From assembly GCA_030248215.1 (NCBI GenBank), contig JASANG010001215.1, positions 148,465-212,464 of the forward strand: a DNA stretch of 64,000 nt, read 5' to 3'. Shown piece by piece: positions 12,812-25,024 of this stretch. Each line of letters begins with the position of its first letter. The first letter of the stretch is position 1. Origin of the DNA: Enoplolaimus lenunculus (Eukaryota > Nematoda > Enoplea > Enoplida > Thoracostomopsidae). Both the position numbers and the translations under genes were made by a program. Below the pieces are notes generated by a model. The model did not search any database and was not told where the DNA came from. It worked only from the letters and a program-made list of their open reading frames with translations.

Positions 12812-12981
12812 GGCCATGTAAAGTACAGGGGTGCAACAGTACTATAAGCTTATTATTAAGCCTAAGCGTAAGAATGAGTTTATTATAAAGCCTAAGTGTA
12901 AGGCAAGCAAAAAATTAGTCTTAATCTTACTCAATTACAGTCCCACAGAAAATCGTTCCGCCCCTGATCGCTACATGGGCC
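12812..12981. mobile_element. MITE family M1
   Basis: The perfect octamer ATAGTTTT flanks it (12804-12811 and 12982-12989). Ends are GGCCATGTAAAGTACAGG and CTACATGGGCC, with CCTAAG-type repeats inside. Confidence 0.9.
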
Positions 12982-13324
12982 ATAGTTTTTTCACCCGTAT
13001 TGAGCCGTGATATACACTTTACTGATGTGTGTTCAATCTATGTGGCGTTCTACTTTTTTTCATCGGGCAGCCACTATCCATTGTTCAATTTAAATCCGGT
13101 GTTTTTATTCTGTTTCTACAGTAATTGTGCAAATCGCCATCAAAAATAAACTAGGTTTCGTTTATGAACGTGAGCGGTTACCTATGACGTTTGCGAAAGT
13201 ACCTACTGTGCTCATTAGTGTTGGGCATCGGATATTGTTTCATAGCTGGATATCAGGCAATTCTTGCCAGATATTTATCCGGATATCCGAAATTAAAAAA
13301 TTCCGAGATATATACGTAATTTAT

Positions 13325-13672
13325 AACAAATTTTGGAAGTAAAAATTACATAATTTGCGTTATTTCTAGGGTCCGTTAGTGTACGCTCTCTGACTAGGCA
13401 GCAATAGACTAGACTTAAAATTTTACATTACTTTTGCTTAAAAATAAGCCAACACTATTAGACTCTTTCTCCATCAAACGAAAGAAGCTGTTTATCGTAA
13501 CAAATTTTGGAAGTAAAAATTACATAATTTGCGTTATTTCTAGGGTCCGTTAGTGTACGCTCTCTGACTAGGCAGCAATAGACTAGACTTAAAATTTTAC
13601 ATTACTTTTGCTTAAAAATAAGCCAACACTATTAGACTCTTTCTCCATCAAACGAAAGAAGCTGTTTATCGT
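13325..13672. repeat. 174-bp tandem duplication, two nearly identical copies
   Basis: Copies 13325-13498 and 13499-13672 start AACAAATTTTGGAAG and end GCTGTTTATCGT. I see almost no differences, so the duplication is recent. No coding signal. Confidence 0.93.
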
Positions 13673-13756
13673 GTACACTGAACAACTTAAGCTTACCTGT
13701 TAACAGTACACAAATTTTATAAACGATAGGAAAATTTTAATTTTGTAGATAGAGTG

Positions 13757-13850
13757 GTGCAGGGTACAACCGGAGGTCTGCCTCCGGCCCCGGCAAAAAA
13801 TCAGCCTCCGGCTACGGTAGAATTTTTGCCGGAGGTTCTGGCAATGTGGG
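13757..13850. mobile_element. M5-related fragment rich in CCGGAG
   Basis: It starts CAGGGTACAACCGGAGGTC, followed by a stretch of CTGCCTCCGG and CCGGCTACGG words that fold back. It resembles sequence at 30891 and, inverted, at 15470. Confidence 0.55.
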
Positions 13851-14014
13851 TAGTAAAATTTTCCAAAATTTATCTGTTTAGTGTTCAGCGCGTCTTCGTT
13901 TTACTTTGTCACAATTTTCAGGAAAGAATTTCCGAAATTTTGCAGAAAATTACCGTCCGAAATTTTGCAGAAAATTAGCGTATATAAAACCAAATGTAGA
14001 AATTCATGCGCTTT

Positions 14015-14268
14015 CCGGTGTCACGGGCAGATTTTTCTCCCGGGCAGATTTTTTTACCCGGGAACTTTCTGTCCGGACAGATTCCCCCCCCCAGAAAATT
14101 TCTGTCCGAGCAGATTTTTCCTCCAAATGCTCTGGCAAATTTTTCTCTCCAGAAGTATCCGCCCAGACAAAATTTTAATTTTTTTGAGTGGACGATGGCA
14201 TATATACATATCAACTGAAGTACTCACTCAATTTTCTATACGCAAGAATAATCTGCCCGTGACACCGG
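14015..14268. mobile_element. Foldback element with CCGGTGTCACGGGCAGATT ends
   Basis: The left end CCGGTGTCACGGGCAGATT is matched by AATCTGCCCGTGACACCGG at the right end (19 bp perfect). The left part repeats GGGCAGATTTTT with CCCGGG. Non-coding. Confidence 0.8.
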
Positions 14269-14546
14269 TACATTGAAGTACTGTGACCGACGTCATAAAA
14301 GTATAGGGTCATCTTAAGTGCATAACTTATCTTAAAACTTAAACGACGAGGCATTTGAACGCTAGACTACTTTTTAAACACAAGGTCCACCGTATAACCG
14401 AGCTTATTGCCGCTCACACGTTGCCATACGTGCACTCGGCACATTCATCGTCCTCCTATACTGTTTTAAAAAGGCTAGCTATACTGGTATTGGGTAACTG
14501 TGTGCGGAATTACTGCGTAATTTTGTTGCTTTTTGCAAGTTCGCGA

Positions 14547-14770
14547 AAATTTCCCGCCAAAATTTGAATTTCCCGCTAAAATTGGAATTTTCCCGCCAAA
14601 ATTTGATGTTTACCACCAAAATTGATTTTCCCGCCAAAATTTGAATTTTCCCGCTTAATTTGAATTTTCCGCCAAGATTTTAATTTTCCCGCCAAAATTT
14701 GAATTTCCCGCCAAAATTTGGATTTCCCGACAAAATGTGAATTTTGCCATAAAATTTGAATTTCCCCGCT
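14547..14770. repeat. Minisatellite of TTTCCCGCCAAAATTTGAA units
   Basis: About a dozen degenerate units of 18-20 bp. Several contain TTTCCCGCCAAAA, which matches the E2F site consensus TTTSSCGC. The same unit recurs at 24165-24515. Confidence 0.85.
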
Positions 14771-15358
14771 AAGGTGTCCTAATGTGTCTATCATATAAAA
14801 ATATTGTCCACTACACTGTTTTTCAAAAACATTTCAATGTCCTAGACAGTGTCACTGCCAAATCGTCTTGTCCGGATAGAGTTTTCGTGAAACTCTATGA
14901 TGTCCGCGAATGGCGGTGATACTGTTGGAAAATGAAGGGTTTCGATAAAGCATAAGCTGGACAAGCTATTGAGTTTCTTTTGGGAAGGGACATTTCATGC
15001 GCCGAGTGCATGTATGGTAACGTGTGAGTGACATGACAGCATACACTGAAAAAACCAAATCTACTCACAAAAACTGTCAAGAATTTTGTTCAATATTCTG
15101 ACTGAGGTTTGAAATACAATTTTTTTCGTTAGCTCCATCTACTTTAGTAATGAAACATTACAAATTGTCCCAAAATTTTTTTACACATTTAAGATATCCA
15201 GATACCAGGGTGTATTAACAAGAGGTGAAAAATACTGGAGCCGACGGTCAACAAAAAGTTTGTTTAACGCTTATATTTTACGAAATATATATCGGCAAAT
15301 TTTTCCGCAAAATTGTGCAAAAAGTTAAAACGAAACGCACCACGGTTAGAAATATATA

Positions 15359-15438
15359 ACAGTCCGTAACCGAATAACAGGGGACACCCTCTTTAGATGC
15401 CAAATAAATATCAGTCCCGTCTCTTATTCGGGTCACTA
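15359..15438. mobile_element. Partial M2 MITE
   Basis: It holds CCGTAACCGAATAACAGG, the AAATAAATATCAGTCCC segment and the right end CTCTTATTCGGGTCACTAC. The left terminus is missing. Confidence 0.65.
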
Positions 15439-15469
15439 CTTACAGTACATAGTATTCCACTAGCGAAAT

Positions 15470-15546
15470 TGCCCAAACCTCCAGCAAAAACTCTACCGGA
15501 GCCAGAGGCCGATTTTCCGTCGGAGCCAGAACTCCAGTTGTTCCCT
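15470..15546. mobile_element. M5-related fragment, inverted
   Basis: GGAGCCAGAGGCCGATTTTC and CTCCAGTTGTTCCCTG correspond in reverse to the CAGGG...CCGGAG fragments at 13757 and 30891. Confidence 0.5.
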
Positions 15547-16735
15547 GCCGGATACATATTTCATTTTGGATACATACCCAAATTTTTTCATAACGATGCC
15601 TTAGCGGGGCCCTCTCGTAGGCCGTGACGAGCTCATGCATTATCTTTAGCACTGGCTGTAGTAGCATACCTAGTACTATATTCTGTGCAACGATGCTTTT
15701 AACAATATGTATGGACAATAATTATACTACAGCCTGTGCGGTTGTCAACGGGATGTGTAACTGAAGAGTGGCAGGCAGAAATTGCATCTGGCTCGGTAAA
15801 AGTTTATTGCTGAGTGATACCCTGTTGTGGTTCGAAAAACTTCTTGAACCGAACCAAACACAGAAAGTTCTGCCGAGCCATGGTAATTAAAAAAACCAAC
15901 GTATCAACCCAAACAACGGAATATCTCAGGTTTACTGAACTGAACTACGAGCGGCGTTTTAATTAAAAAACATGAAGACCGAAGGATCTAGACACAGTTG
16001 TTTCGCGTTCGGTTCGGTAGCCTCTCAGTCATAATACATGAACCAAATTTTGCCAGTAAACATCAGTTTTTGATACTATCTGCTCAACAAAAATCACCGA
16101 AAACATGGTTAAATTTTCCACATTCGAGCTTAGCTGTAAAAATCGTTCAGTGTTCATTTAATTACATTTAGTAATGAAAAATAGTTTTCAAAATTTCTGA
16201 AGGCAATGGCTAAAGCTTAGCTAAAATGTTGCAAAAATGCAATCGATGCACAATTTATCATATACAAACTACATGTTATAATGCGAGTAAAAGCAAATTA
16301 TATACAAACTACAATTACAGTACGTTTATTACATACCACATCCTGCACAAGAATTGCAAATGGGTAATAAGCCAAACCGTTGGTAACGGGGCGAAAATTA
16401 ACTATTGCAGTAACCGTGAACGCTGCCGAATCGCTCCGGTTCATTTTTTCAAAGCCATGTTAACTGTGCGTTTGAGAGCAAGGTACCCCCTTCAAAAGGG
16501 ATGAGGTTGGAACACAATGCAACGCGCGCCGGTATATTTTGTATCACTCAAAATAATTAAGTTGAATACTCATTTTCGAAGAGTGGTCACCGATTCTTGC
16601 TACGACGCTCGACAATTTAATATCTTATAAATACAAGGCTAACATTGATTCAGCTTATGAAGGAATACAAAGCACTTGAAAGGTGAAATGTAGATTGCAC
16701 ACTACAACAGAAACTTTTTAAAATTGGAAAACGAT

Positions 16736-19700
16736 TTACAGATAATGTCTCTGAGGCTTTGTGATGCGTCCGCATAAACACAGCGAAAGCAAAATTCCCA
16801 GAATCTGAAAACAATCAAAAATGGGGTAAATTCCATTTAGAACGTGCCGCTGCATCTTGCACGTGCAAGTTCCTGCAGCGCCAATTTACAGCTACATGGT
16901 ATATTAATGAGTTTTCGAACAAAAGTTGCAGCTGTAAGTTCCCGCTGCAAAAAGTTGCACGTGCAAGTTGAAGCTGCAACATTTTCCTATCACAAACTTG
17001 CAAGCGCAAATTGCAGCTGTGAGCTTTCGCTACAATAACTTGTACATTTTATTGGGGAGTGCAATAATACAGTTGCACAAGCTTATTATACGGGAACCGG
17101 AACACTGTCATTAGAATTATACAGACCTTCTTTTCAATTATGAGAGTAGTGTTGCAGTTTTTATCGTGGCTACTATATAAAATGTTTTGCCAAAACTTAG
17201 TTCACGAAGGCAATATTTTTGAAACTGGAACAAAATCAAAGCGAACGGGCTGATGGAATACAACTGCTTATGCGTTCGGTCTAATACTCTGTCATAAATC
17301 AAGGCTAAATTTCAGAACATAAAAACAACAAATGCTTTAATTCTCATGTACTCATGTACGGAGTCCAAAAATTTTTTGCTATCGATATCCAATTGCGTAG
17401 GCCGGATTTTTAAACGGGTATTCGCGTCCTATAAAATTTTCAAAGGCAAAAGGTTACTATATATTAAATAGATCAGCATTTTATAGCATCGGTTCGACAG
17501 TACATCTAACGATATAATTCAAACTAAAGCCCTTGTGGACGAAAACGGTATCAAATATCGTGCCGACTGAAAACCGTCAACCACTAAGTTTACCTGTAGC
17601 GAACCCATACATAGACCGATCAATATATAGAACATTGCGTAGTAATTCATTTTTTGCTGCACTGGTCCACTGCAACCCTACAAAATGCTGATAACTTATG
17701 CGTCACGGAAAACATAAAACGAGCAAAAAATGTTCGAACATTAACACTAACTTTAAAACGTTCAATTGATAACATTCTCACGGCAAACACAGATACGAAT
17801 GACATCCGAAACAATGTGTTCAAATACGAAATCCGTACATTTAAACAAACATAGTCTGTTCACATACAAATGTATGTGGGGTGACAAATTAGCAGTGCAA
17901 AAAATGGTAGTAAACTACTCTATGTCTCGTTGTAATCACCAAATCATATTAGTTTGAGCTCATAGCAAGAAATTACTAGTTGAGTTTCAGTGTCCGGCAA
18001 ATAGACAGCCAATAGACCGTTGCTTGTGGCATCTTCAAAAATATAAAGTAAACAACGTGTTCGCATTTTTGGTCATTAATACTGGGAAACCATAACTAAT
18101 ATGAAAATGCATTAAATGACTTACCCTTGTATACCTGCTTGTTGAATCATTTTTGAAATAACAGCTCTCTGAGTTAATCGGCTGCAGGTTGTTATACCAC
18201 GATACGTCATCCTGAGTACAACATGAAGGTGGCACGCGTAAAAGAGATCCTTGACTGTATCTGATAATGTAATCAGAATGCATGTAATCCTCGTAACTGG
18301 AGCAACCACAGCACTTTTCCTACAATTCAATAATTCATTGTTTATAACATTTCTACGCAATCACAGATCATAATATGAAACAGGAATTAAGTTGAAAATT
18401 TTCAACTACAACTTTTGGATATAAATTGCGATTGACCCTTCTGCATATGCTGTATTAAATAAGCAACACTATCAGCAGAGCAGTATAAATATCCTAAACA
18501 TGTTCTTTCACATCAGCTACAACTTACAAAATACTGAATTTGGTCAACGAGATCTGTCACCCAGGCTTTGCGCCCGTACTCAATTTGCACCATTACTCTC
18601 AGTCGGTCATGGAAATCGTTGGATACCTGTACGTTAGTGTAAAAACAGAATGCCACATACGCATTAAACAAAGTCAATACAATAAACATTGCGTTAAGAA
18701 TAGCTCCAAACCCGTTGTGTCGGTGTAGAATACTCGCAAACAGGATATCTTATGCAGTATTAAACTATATAATATTTATATACACTAAAACCTTGCAAGA
18801 AAACTACAGAAAGCAATTCTAAATCAACTTTCGCTGGAGACGGAAGTATTGAGCTTCTGTTTTTTTGGTATCCGGTTGCACCATTCCTTAGCTGAAAACA
18901 TGTTAAATGCTCCAATACTCCAAATACTCCAATACTCCACTGAACAGTGACCACGGTCAAAATTTGAGTTTTAAGCTACAGCAAAACAACATATTTTAAC
19001 GACACACATTTAATATACTTCTCACAAGCACGTGTGCGAAACAAAATGAAATAATACCCACTCTGAATCGGTAAACCAATACAAGAATACCAGATGCAAC
19101 TTCGCCGAACAAGAGCAGAAACAGCACCAGCGCATACTGAAACATGGTACAAAATTGCCACAACCAGAAGGGATTGGAGTCTCGATTCATGTCATTGTCA
19201 AGAACAAGGGCCTGCCGACTTGGGCCCGATCCGGCCCGTAAAAAGTTTCTCGCATGCGGAAACTGGTAAATATTCCTTAGGTCGAAAAATATTAAAAGAA
19301 TTTCTTACAGCAGGGCATCAACGGTACTGTTGTAAACCTAGTGATATCCTAATTTTATCAAACTTCAATGACTACTTTCGGAAGCGGCTCAAAAACCGAA
19401 ACTGAGATTATACGTAATTCTCAGACATCAATTCCGGACTTGAACTCGACCATAAACTAAGATATAAACGAACTATAACATATGTACCACGCCTGAACCG
19501 AAAAGCAAAAATACCGACATTGGAACCTGGCACCTACATCTACAACTATTGCAAAAATTAACTTTCATAAAAACAATTTTCTTTAACTGCCAACACACTG
19601 CACAGCTTCTTTTCACACATAGCGATACATTTCCAAATTGATGAAAAACACATATATTTATATATTTATTTACTACTCACAACTCAGTCCTGTTTAAACA

Positions 19701-20766
19701 ACTGAAATGGCGAAGATTTCCGATATTAACCTTGTGGTTTCATTGTTTAAATCAAGTGCAAATTTTACAAATACAAAGATAAACTTTATAAATGACTTTA
19801 TTTCAAGTCTACATAGTCAAAACAGGAGCAAAATATTCCACAGCATTTGTACTACAATTTTTGCAACCATCCAGATTTCCAGCCAACGTACATACTATAT
19901 ATATAAAACTTACAGTAAACAGCATACATGGTATTTCACGAATTGCACCCACACAGCCAATAAAACCAACTACAATAGACAAACAACCGAGCGCAATGAA
20001 CAGTCCTGTTGCAATCTCCATTAGTGGTGTTGCATTATCTGCCGGATTAGCTATTTTCAACAGATAATTTTTGCGTGGATCAATCAACATCCACAAGCCG
20101 AATATCAACAATCCCAGGCCGGAAACCTGTAAAATATCTTAACTGAAATGCAACAAGATCTAGTGATTTAGCAAATGCTATGAAGCCTATATATTTTTGT
20201 AATGCTCGATACTCAATGAACCAAATATCAAATGTTAAGAAACGTTTTTTGTGTCTGGGTTGGTTATCAAGGTCCAACAACATGAAAATTAAATGTGAAC
20301 ATAAATTTTATTGTTGATGTTGCAGGCAGTAAACGTGTTGACATATATAGTCGATGATAAACCCACTTAATGAAGACTGCGTGGCGTTGAAGTAAAACCT
20401 TCGCTTAACAATCACCGGGGTATATTGTGTACCTGGTTTTTTAACTGTTAGTTAAAACTTTTATTTACTTAAAAACTTCCCGAAACTTAACCTGGCGCAC
20501 CATCCGGTTGCAACCTGACATACTATAGCGCGCTGGACTGATAATCTGTCGACTGAGTTCGAAACCTCCTGGGAACATCCCTCATTTTCAGCTGCTAACT
20601 CAGAACTAAAAAAAGTGGTACCCTAGCCTACCCAAATTATCACATATTTTAATTATACATACAAATTTGCTCGAAGAAAACATAGTTGCACCACTGAGGA
20701 GCTTACCCATAATATAATATTAAACATGACAATGTTTAGTTTGAAACACTTCATCGCACCTGACAT
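16736..20766 (-). CDS. Tetraspanin, complete seven-exon gene
   Basis: Tetraspanins are four-pass membrane organisers of adhesion and signalling complexes. Exons, all phase 0: 20766-20707, 20126-19914, 19136-19062, 18626-18528, 18319-18125, 17677-17594 and 16804-16736; 264 residues, normal for the family. The start MSGAMKCFKLNIVMFNIILW has the membrane-proximal Cys. TM1 continues VSGLGLLIFGLWMLID; TM2 ends GFIGCVGAIRE, the usual GCxGAxRE; TM3 is YALVLFLLLFGEVASGIL. The large loop has CCG (152-154), PPSCC (Cys 182-183), Cys202 and Cys216, so the disulfide framework is whole. TM4 spans the last two exons (YYAMFYILIGLCM, ILGILLSLCLC), and the tail is short (GRITKPQRHYL). N51 (NAT) and N206 (NDS) could be glycosylated. 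The loop resembles the CD151/TSPAN11 group, but I do not assign an ortholog. No breaks seen. Confidence 0.95.
16850..17040. repeat. Palindrome-rich GCAGC/TTGCA sequence in tetraspanin intron
   Basis: It is made of reiterated, mutually inverted words such as TTGCACGTGCAA, TTGCAGCTG and CTGCAAC. It lies in the last tetraspanin intron, just upstream of the final exon's acceptor. Confidence 0.5.
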
Positions 20767-21746
20767 TTTGCAGCGTACGTGTAAATAAGTAATTACGTAA
20801 ATTTTACATAGTTCTCTTGTTTTAACCTTAAAGGCAAATGAGTTTTACAGCAAATTTACACCGCAAAAAAGCTGACTAATGAACTGTGACAAACACTCCA
20901 CAATTGTTTAAGTAAATTCAGACTCATTCAAGCGCCAATTTACTGCATGTATGTTTAGTACTCGTAAATATCTTCATTAATTATTTTCTGACTAGCTACG
21001 CATTTAACCGTTAAACCGAGAACAAATGCAGTGGTGACAAAAAATGATCAAACTTTAACACCACAAGTGAAAATTTTGTGATATTTACTAGACAATGAGC
21101 TTTAAAGTATTGCATATTTGGCTCATTTTAGATTCTAGATTACATTTTATCTTAGATTTAGACTGAGGCTTAGGCTTATAGGCTTAGGAACAAGGAACAC
21201 AATTTTGCAAAGCTTAAGCTTAAGCTTACGCTTAGGAATACACTTAACTAATGTTACGCACCTAAGAGCAACAGTGACCGGATATTTTGTATAAAAAATG
21301 GAATATGAACAGCATTCGTTCCGTGAATCTGAGTTGTTTGAACATTCCGATAATGCCCATTGACCCATTGTCCCATGTTTCTCCGAGGAGGGTCCCATTT
21401 GCCCGCGCAGTAGTTATAAGCCTGGAGTGCAACAGCACGCACGCTCTTAGGTTAATAGATTTAGTCTGAGGCTTATGCTACGCTTTGTCCAGCGGTGTAC
21501 ATGCATTAAACGAGGAGCCGCTCAGAAAATTTACATTTGCCAACCATTTGCAGTGATTGGCAACTATAGTTGTTACTCAAAATAACTCATTTCAATTTAC
21601 CGCCGCAACAATTTTGTTTCAGAGAGGGTCCCGCCCTCCTGAGAGACGTCCCTCTGATTTGACGTGATATTATTAAGTAGGATTGGTGGTTGCCGCCATC
21701 CAAGCCCATCGCACCGAGCGCTTTTCATACTACGTTGCAACACATG

Positions 21747-21933
21747 ATTGACTATCTCCGAAATAGGCTTCCCAGGACTACTCAAATTGAGTCAAATTTC
21801 GACTCCGCCAGAGTCCAATTTGACTCACTGTGAGTAACATGTTTGACTCTGGCGGAGTCGAACTTGACTCAGTTTGTGTAGTCCCGAAAAACCTATTTCG
21901 GAGAGTCAATTTGACTCACCATTTTTTGCAGTG
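21747..21933. mobile_element. MITE family M4 (GAGTCAAATTTGACTC palindrome), left end worn
   Basis: A palindrome of CGAAATAGGCTT, CGACTCCGCCAGAGTC and the inverted GACTCTGGCGGAGTCG, closing with TTGACTCACCATTTTTTGCAGTG. The left terminal 25 bp are missing or degraded. Confidence 0.75.
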
Positions 21934-22689
21934 TACGCATCTAAACAGTTCAAATCTGTTTCAGTAACTTAGTTTTTTTGAATAATAAAATGTGTTTGAT
22001 TAACGAGCGTGGCTAGGAAGCTCTCACGTCTTGTGGTTTTTTTGTACTATATGTACACAAACGTACTCTACGCTGAAAAGAATTAAAAGCTACATAAGAT
22101 TTAAAAAATTTAGATATTTAGAATTTTGAAACGAACAGAACTCTTGAATGACGTCCTACAAAAATAACGGATGTGGATTGAAAAATTTCTAAACGGAAAT
22201 AGATGGATTCATACCCAACAAACGCACGATCTGATTGGCTAATTCTAAAGTTCACAAGGTCATTGCAGTCGACCACACACGTTGTGCAGACTTCCGGTTG
22301 AAATTTTCAATTTACCACTGCCCTTAAAAATTTTGAGGCGAACAGTAATTCGGATTTTGATTGGGATACGTTTTAGCTCAGCATTTACATCATCCGTTTT
22401 TAAACTAAACTCTATTTACTACTTGATAAAATATTTCTTATCAATTCCCTCCTTGCTACTATGTTTCATTTTCAATTTAATGGTCACGTTGTATAAACAA
22501 TTGGTGTAGTTTTAAGTTGATTTCATGAACTTTTAAAACATCGAGTAAAATTATTTACTCTTTTAAAAACTGATTCAATTTACCACTACGTATTTTAGAT
22601 AGTATCAATTTCCACTTGGATAAGATTTTCACTAGTTGTAATAGTAAAATGAGGACAAAATTTTCCACAGGGCGGGCGCAAGATAAAGT

Positions 22690-23097
22690 GGACGATGCAT
22701 AAAAGAGAGGAAGAGACTGATATTTATATGGCCTCAACTGAGGGACCCCCCTTGTTATTCGGTTAATACGAACTGTTGTTTTATATTTAGGCCAATGTAA
22801 AGAACACGGGCGGAACAGTGTTTTATAAGCATTTGTCTTTTGTCAAAAACTTGAGCGATAATGCAAGGTAGGAATTTACTTTCAAAACACAAGTATGCTT
22901 TAAAGGCTTTCGAACTAAACTTTATTTGGTCATCTAGTCATTTGTACACTGCAATTAGAGATAATTGACATTTTGGGATTCTAATTGGGGTTTAGGGACT
23001 ATCTTCCCGGACGCTTAGGGATACGGACTCTTATTGATTGCTACTCAAAATGGGGACCCCGTTTTATTTTACTCACCACTTTCATTCGGGTCACTAC
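22690..23097. mobile_element. M2 MITE interrupted by an M1-like insertion
   Basis: The left part (GAGACTGATATTTATATGGC to TTATTCGGTTAA, 22700-22770) and the right part (GACATTTTGGG to TTCGGGTCACTACAG, 22965-23097) are M2 halves. Between them an M1 left end, GGCCAATGTAAAGAACACGG, starts at about 22792. Confidence 0.6.
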
Positions 23098-24164
23098 AGT
23101 TTTATTTGCTGACATTCGGACCTTGACATTTCTGAATACAAACTTTATACCATTTTTTTGCTTTATTACCCTAGGCTTTTTAGGTATAGGCTTAATCGTT
23201 TTAGGCTCATCCTTAGGAATATGTTTTTACTGCTCATACAGCCCGGTTCTTTTCAATTGGCCACCTATTAAATGGACGAATTGTCCAAATACTTGACTCA
23301 CCAGTTACACAGTGCGGGTACGAATATCATCAAGCGACTTTAACGTTGAACATTTTACCCCTTCTTGATATAAAACGGTGCTTTAACATTTGATGAGATT
23401 TTAAGATTTTACATTGTTAGCTTTCATTTCTACATACAATATTTCTGTTATCAAAAACGTTTACAATGTTTGCTTGAAATGCGAAGGACAAATATATTTA
23501 CGCTCTGACATTTCTTCATCACGTATGACGCATAGCGTAGCGTGTATTATTCCTTTTACCCATTGGACTAGTGCCACGACAAACCTTGAAGTTATTACAT
23601 TTTCAAATTCGGTCCGCAAGTCGTTGGCTGACAGCCAATTTTGCGTTCAGTTACTCGACCATAACTCGCGAACCGAATGCCATTTGGCAGCGGTATGTAT
23701 ACGCCCTATACGCTGTAAAGTTCCGATGGGTTGATTATTCAACTCAGAGCGCGGAGTAGTTATTTCAGGTTTATTTCTGCATTAACAGTAAACATTAATC
23801 AATCAGTTCAGAATTTTGAGCTCTGAAAGATCTTATTTAGAGTTCAGACCTTTGAGTAAAACTCAAATCATTTTGAGTTAATATCAACTCTCTGAATCAT
23901 ACTGTGTATAGTTCTGAGCTGCAAGGTACGAGTATGAGTATAACTTCTGAAATATTTTGAATTGTCAGTCCCACGTTACCGTTGGTTTGGGTTGTACACG
24001 AATTGTCCGCCCTGTTTATTTTTTCTGTGGACGGAATAGATTATCGCAGTAACTCTGAGCGGACACAATGCATATATAGTTTTCGTTTTCCACGAAATGT
24101 CCACATAGTTTTCGTTCTGAAAAAATGTCTGCATACCAAAAGTAACAGCTATATTAAAACTTTC

Positions 24165-24515
24165 TGGCCAAAATTTGGATTTTTCCGGCAAAATTCGAAT
24201 TTCCCGCCAAAATCTATTTTTCCGCCATAATTTGAATTTCCACCCAAATTTGAATTACCCGACAGAATTTGAATTTTCCCGCCGTAATTTGGATTTTCTG
24301 CCAAAATTTAAATTTCTGTCAAGATTTGAATTTCGCGCCAAAATTTGAATTTTTCAGACAAAATATTAGTTTTGCTACTAAATCATAAATTTACCACCAA
24401 AATTTATGTTTTCCCGCCGAAATTTGAATTTTATACAAAAAAATTTTCCCTGCAAAATTTAATTTTCTCGCCAAAATTTGAATTTGCCTTCGAAATTTGA
24501 ATTTTCCCGCCAAAA
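24165..24515. repeat. Second minisatellite of TTTCCCGCCAAAATTTGAA-type units
   Basis: About 18 degenerate units of 18-21 bp, such as GAATTTCCCGCCAAAAT, sharing the unit at 14547-14770. Confidence 0.85.
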
Positions 24516-25024
24516 ACACTGTATAAAATACACGTATACTGACAGGTTTCAGTTCTTTCGAATATGTCAAATATATACCTTATATTTTCGTCCGAACATC
24601 TTTTATTTAGGTGTCCGGACATACCTAGTTTCTTAGATATCATTGGCGTCCAGTATTATAGCTATGTATGCTATCGCGGACGGCATAGCTTGTCCAGTGA
24701 ACGTTTAATGAACACTATACAGCTTTTAACATACGACAGGACATATTTTGCGCAATCCAAACCAATGGTAACGTGGGACTGACAACAGGGAAATTTATTT
24801 TAAGCAAACTCCGGCTTGCAAGGTTAAAAACCTTAAGAAGATACATTTTCTAGCGAGGGGCGGGCGAAACTCGTGGTTGGAAAATGTAACGATAACCTAA
24901 TCTTCATTTTGTAGCGATCTCGTAAGCTTATGGTTAGCCTCTATTTATCGTGTACTGATTAGCCAAATCATAGCGCAACCGGTATAAACTTTGTCTTTAT
25001 ACTGGCTGAATATCTAACGCACAA

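Larger units (their letters stand above)
6109..16735. other. Gene-free, repeat-rich interval between bestrophin and tetraspanin
   Basis: No open frame here resembles a known family or chains into spliced exons. It holds the bestrophin 3' flank and the MITEs, foldbacks, minisatellites and tandem duplications listed separately. Around 11790-11940 and 12222-12340 there are degraded, partial relatives of the GGCCCATGTAAAG MITE. Between these elements (9.3-10.3, 10.6-11.4 and 15.7-16.7 kb) I see only AT-rich single-copy-looking sequence. Confidence 0.6.
20767..25024. other. Gene-free interval between the divergent tetraspanin and MARVEL genes
   Basis: The two genes are transcribed away from each other. 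The interval holds partial MITEs (M1-like CTTAGG repeats at 21120-21260 and 23165-23225, M4 at 21747-21933, an M2 interrupted by an M1 left end at 22690-23097, an M3-like element near 23760-23960) and the E2F-like minisatellite at 24165-24515. No open frame is convincing. Promoters must lie close to 20767 and 25024, but I see no diagnostic motif. Confidence 0.55.

Noticed and set aside
14547-14770. CRISPR array
   Set aside because: Units are degenerate 18-20-bp tandem copies without unique spacers, in an intron-bearing animal genome.
21120-21260. Interstitial telomere from (TTAGGC)-like repeats
   Set aside because: The repeats are degenerate and occur as the core of M1-type MITEs, so a transposon origin explains them.
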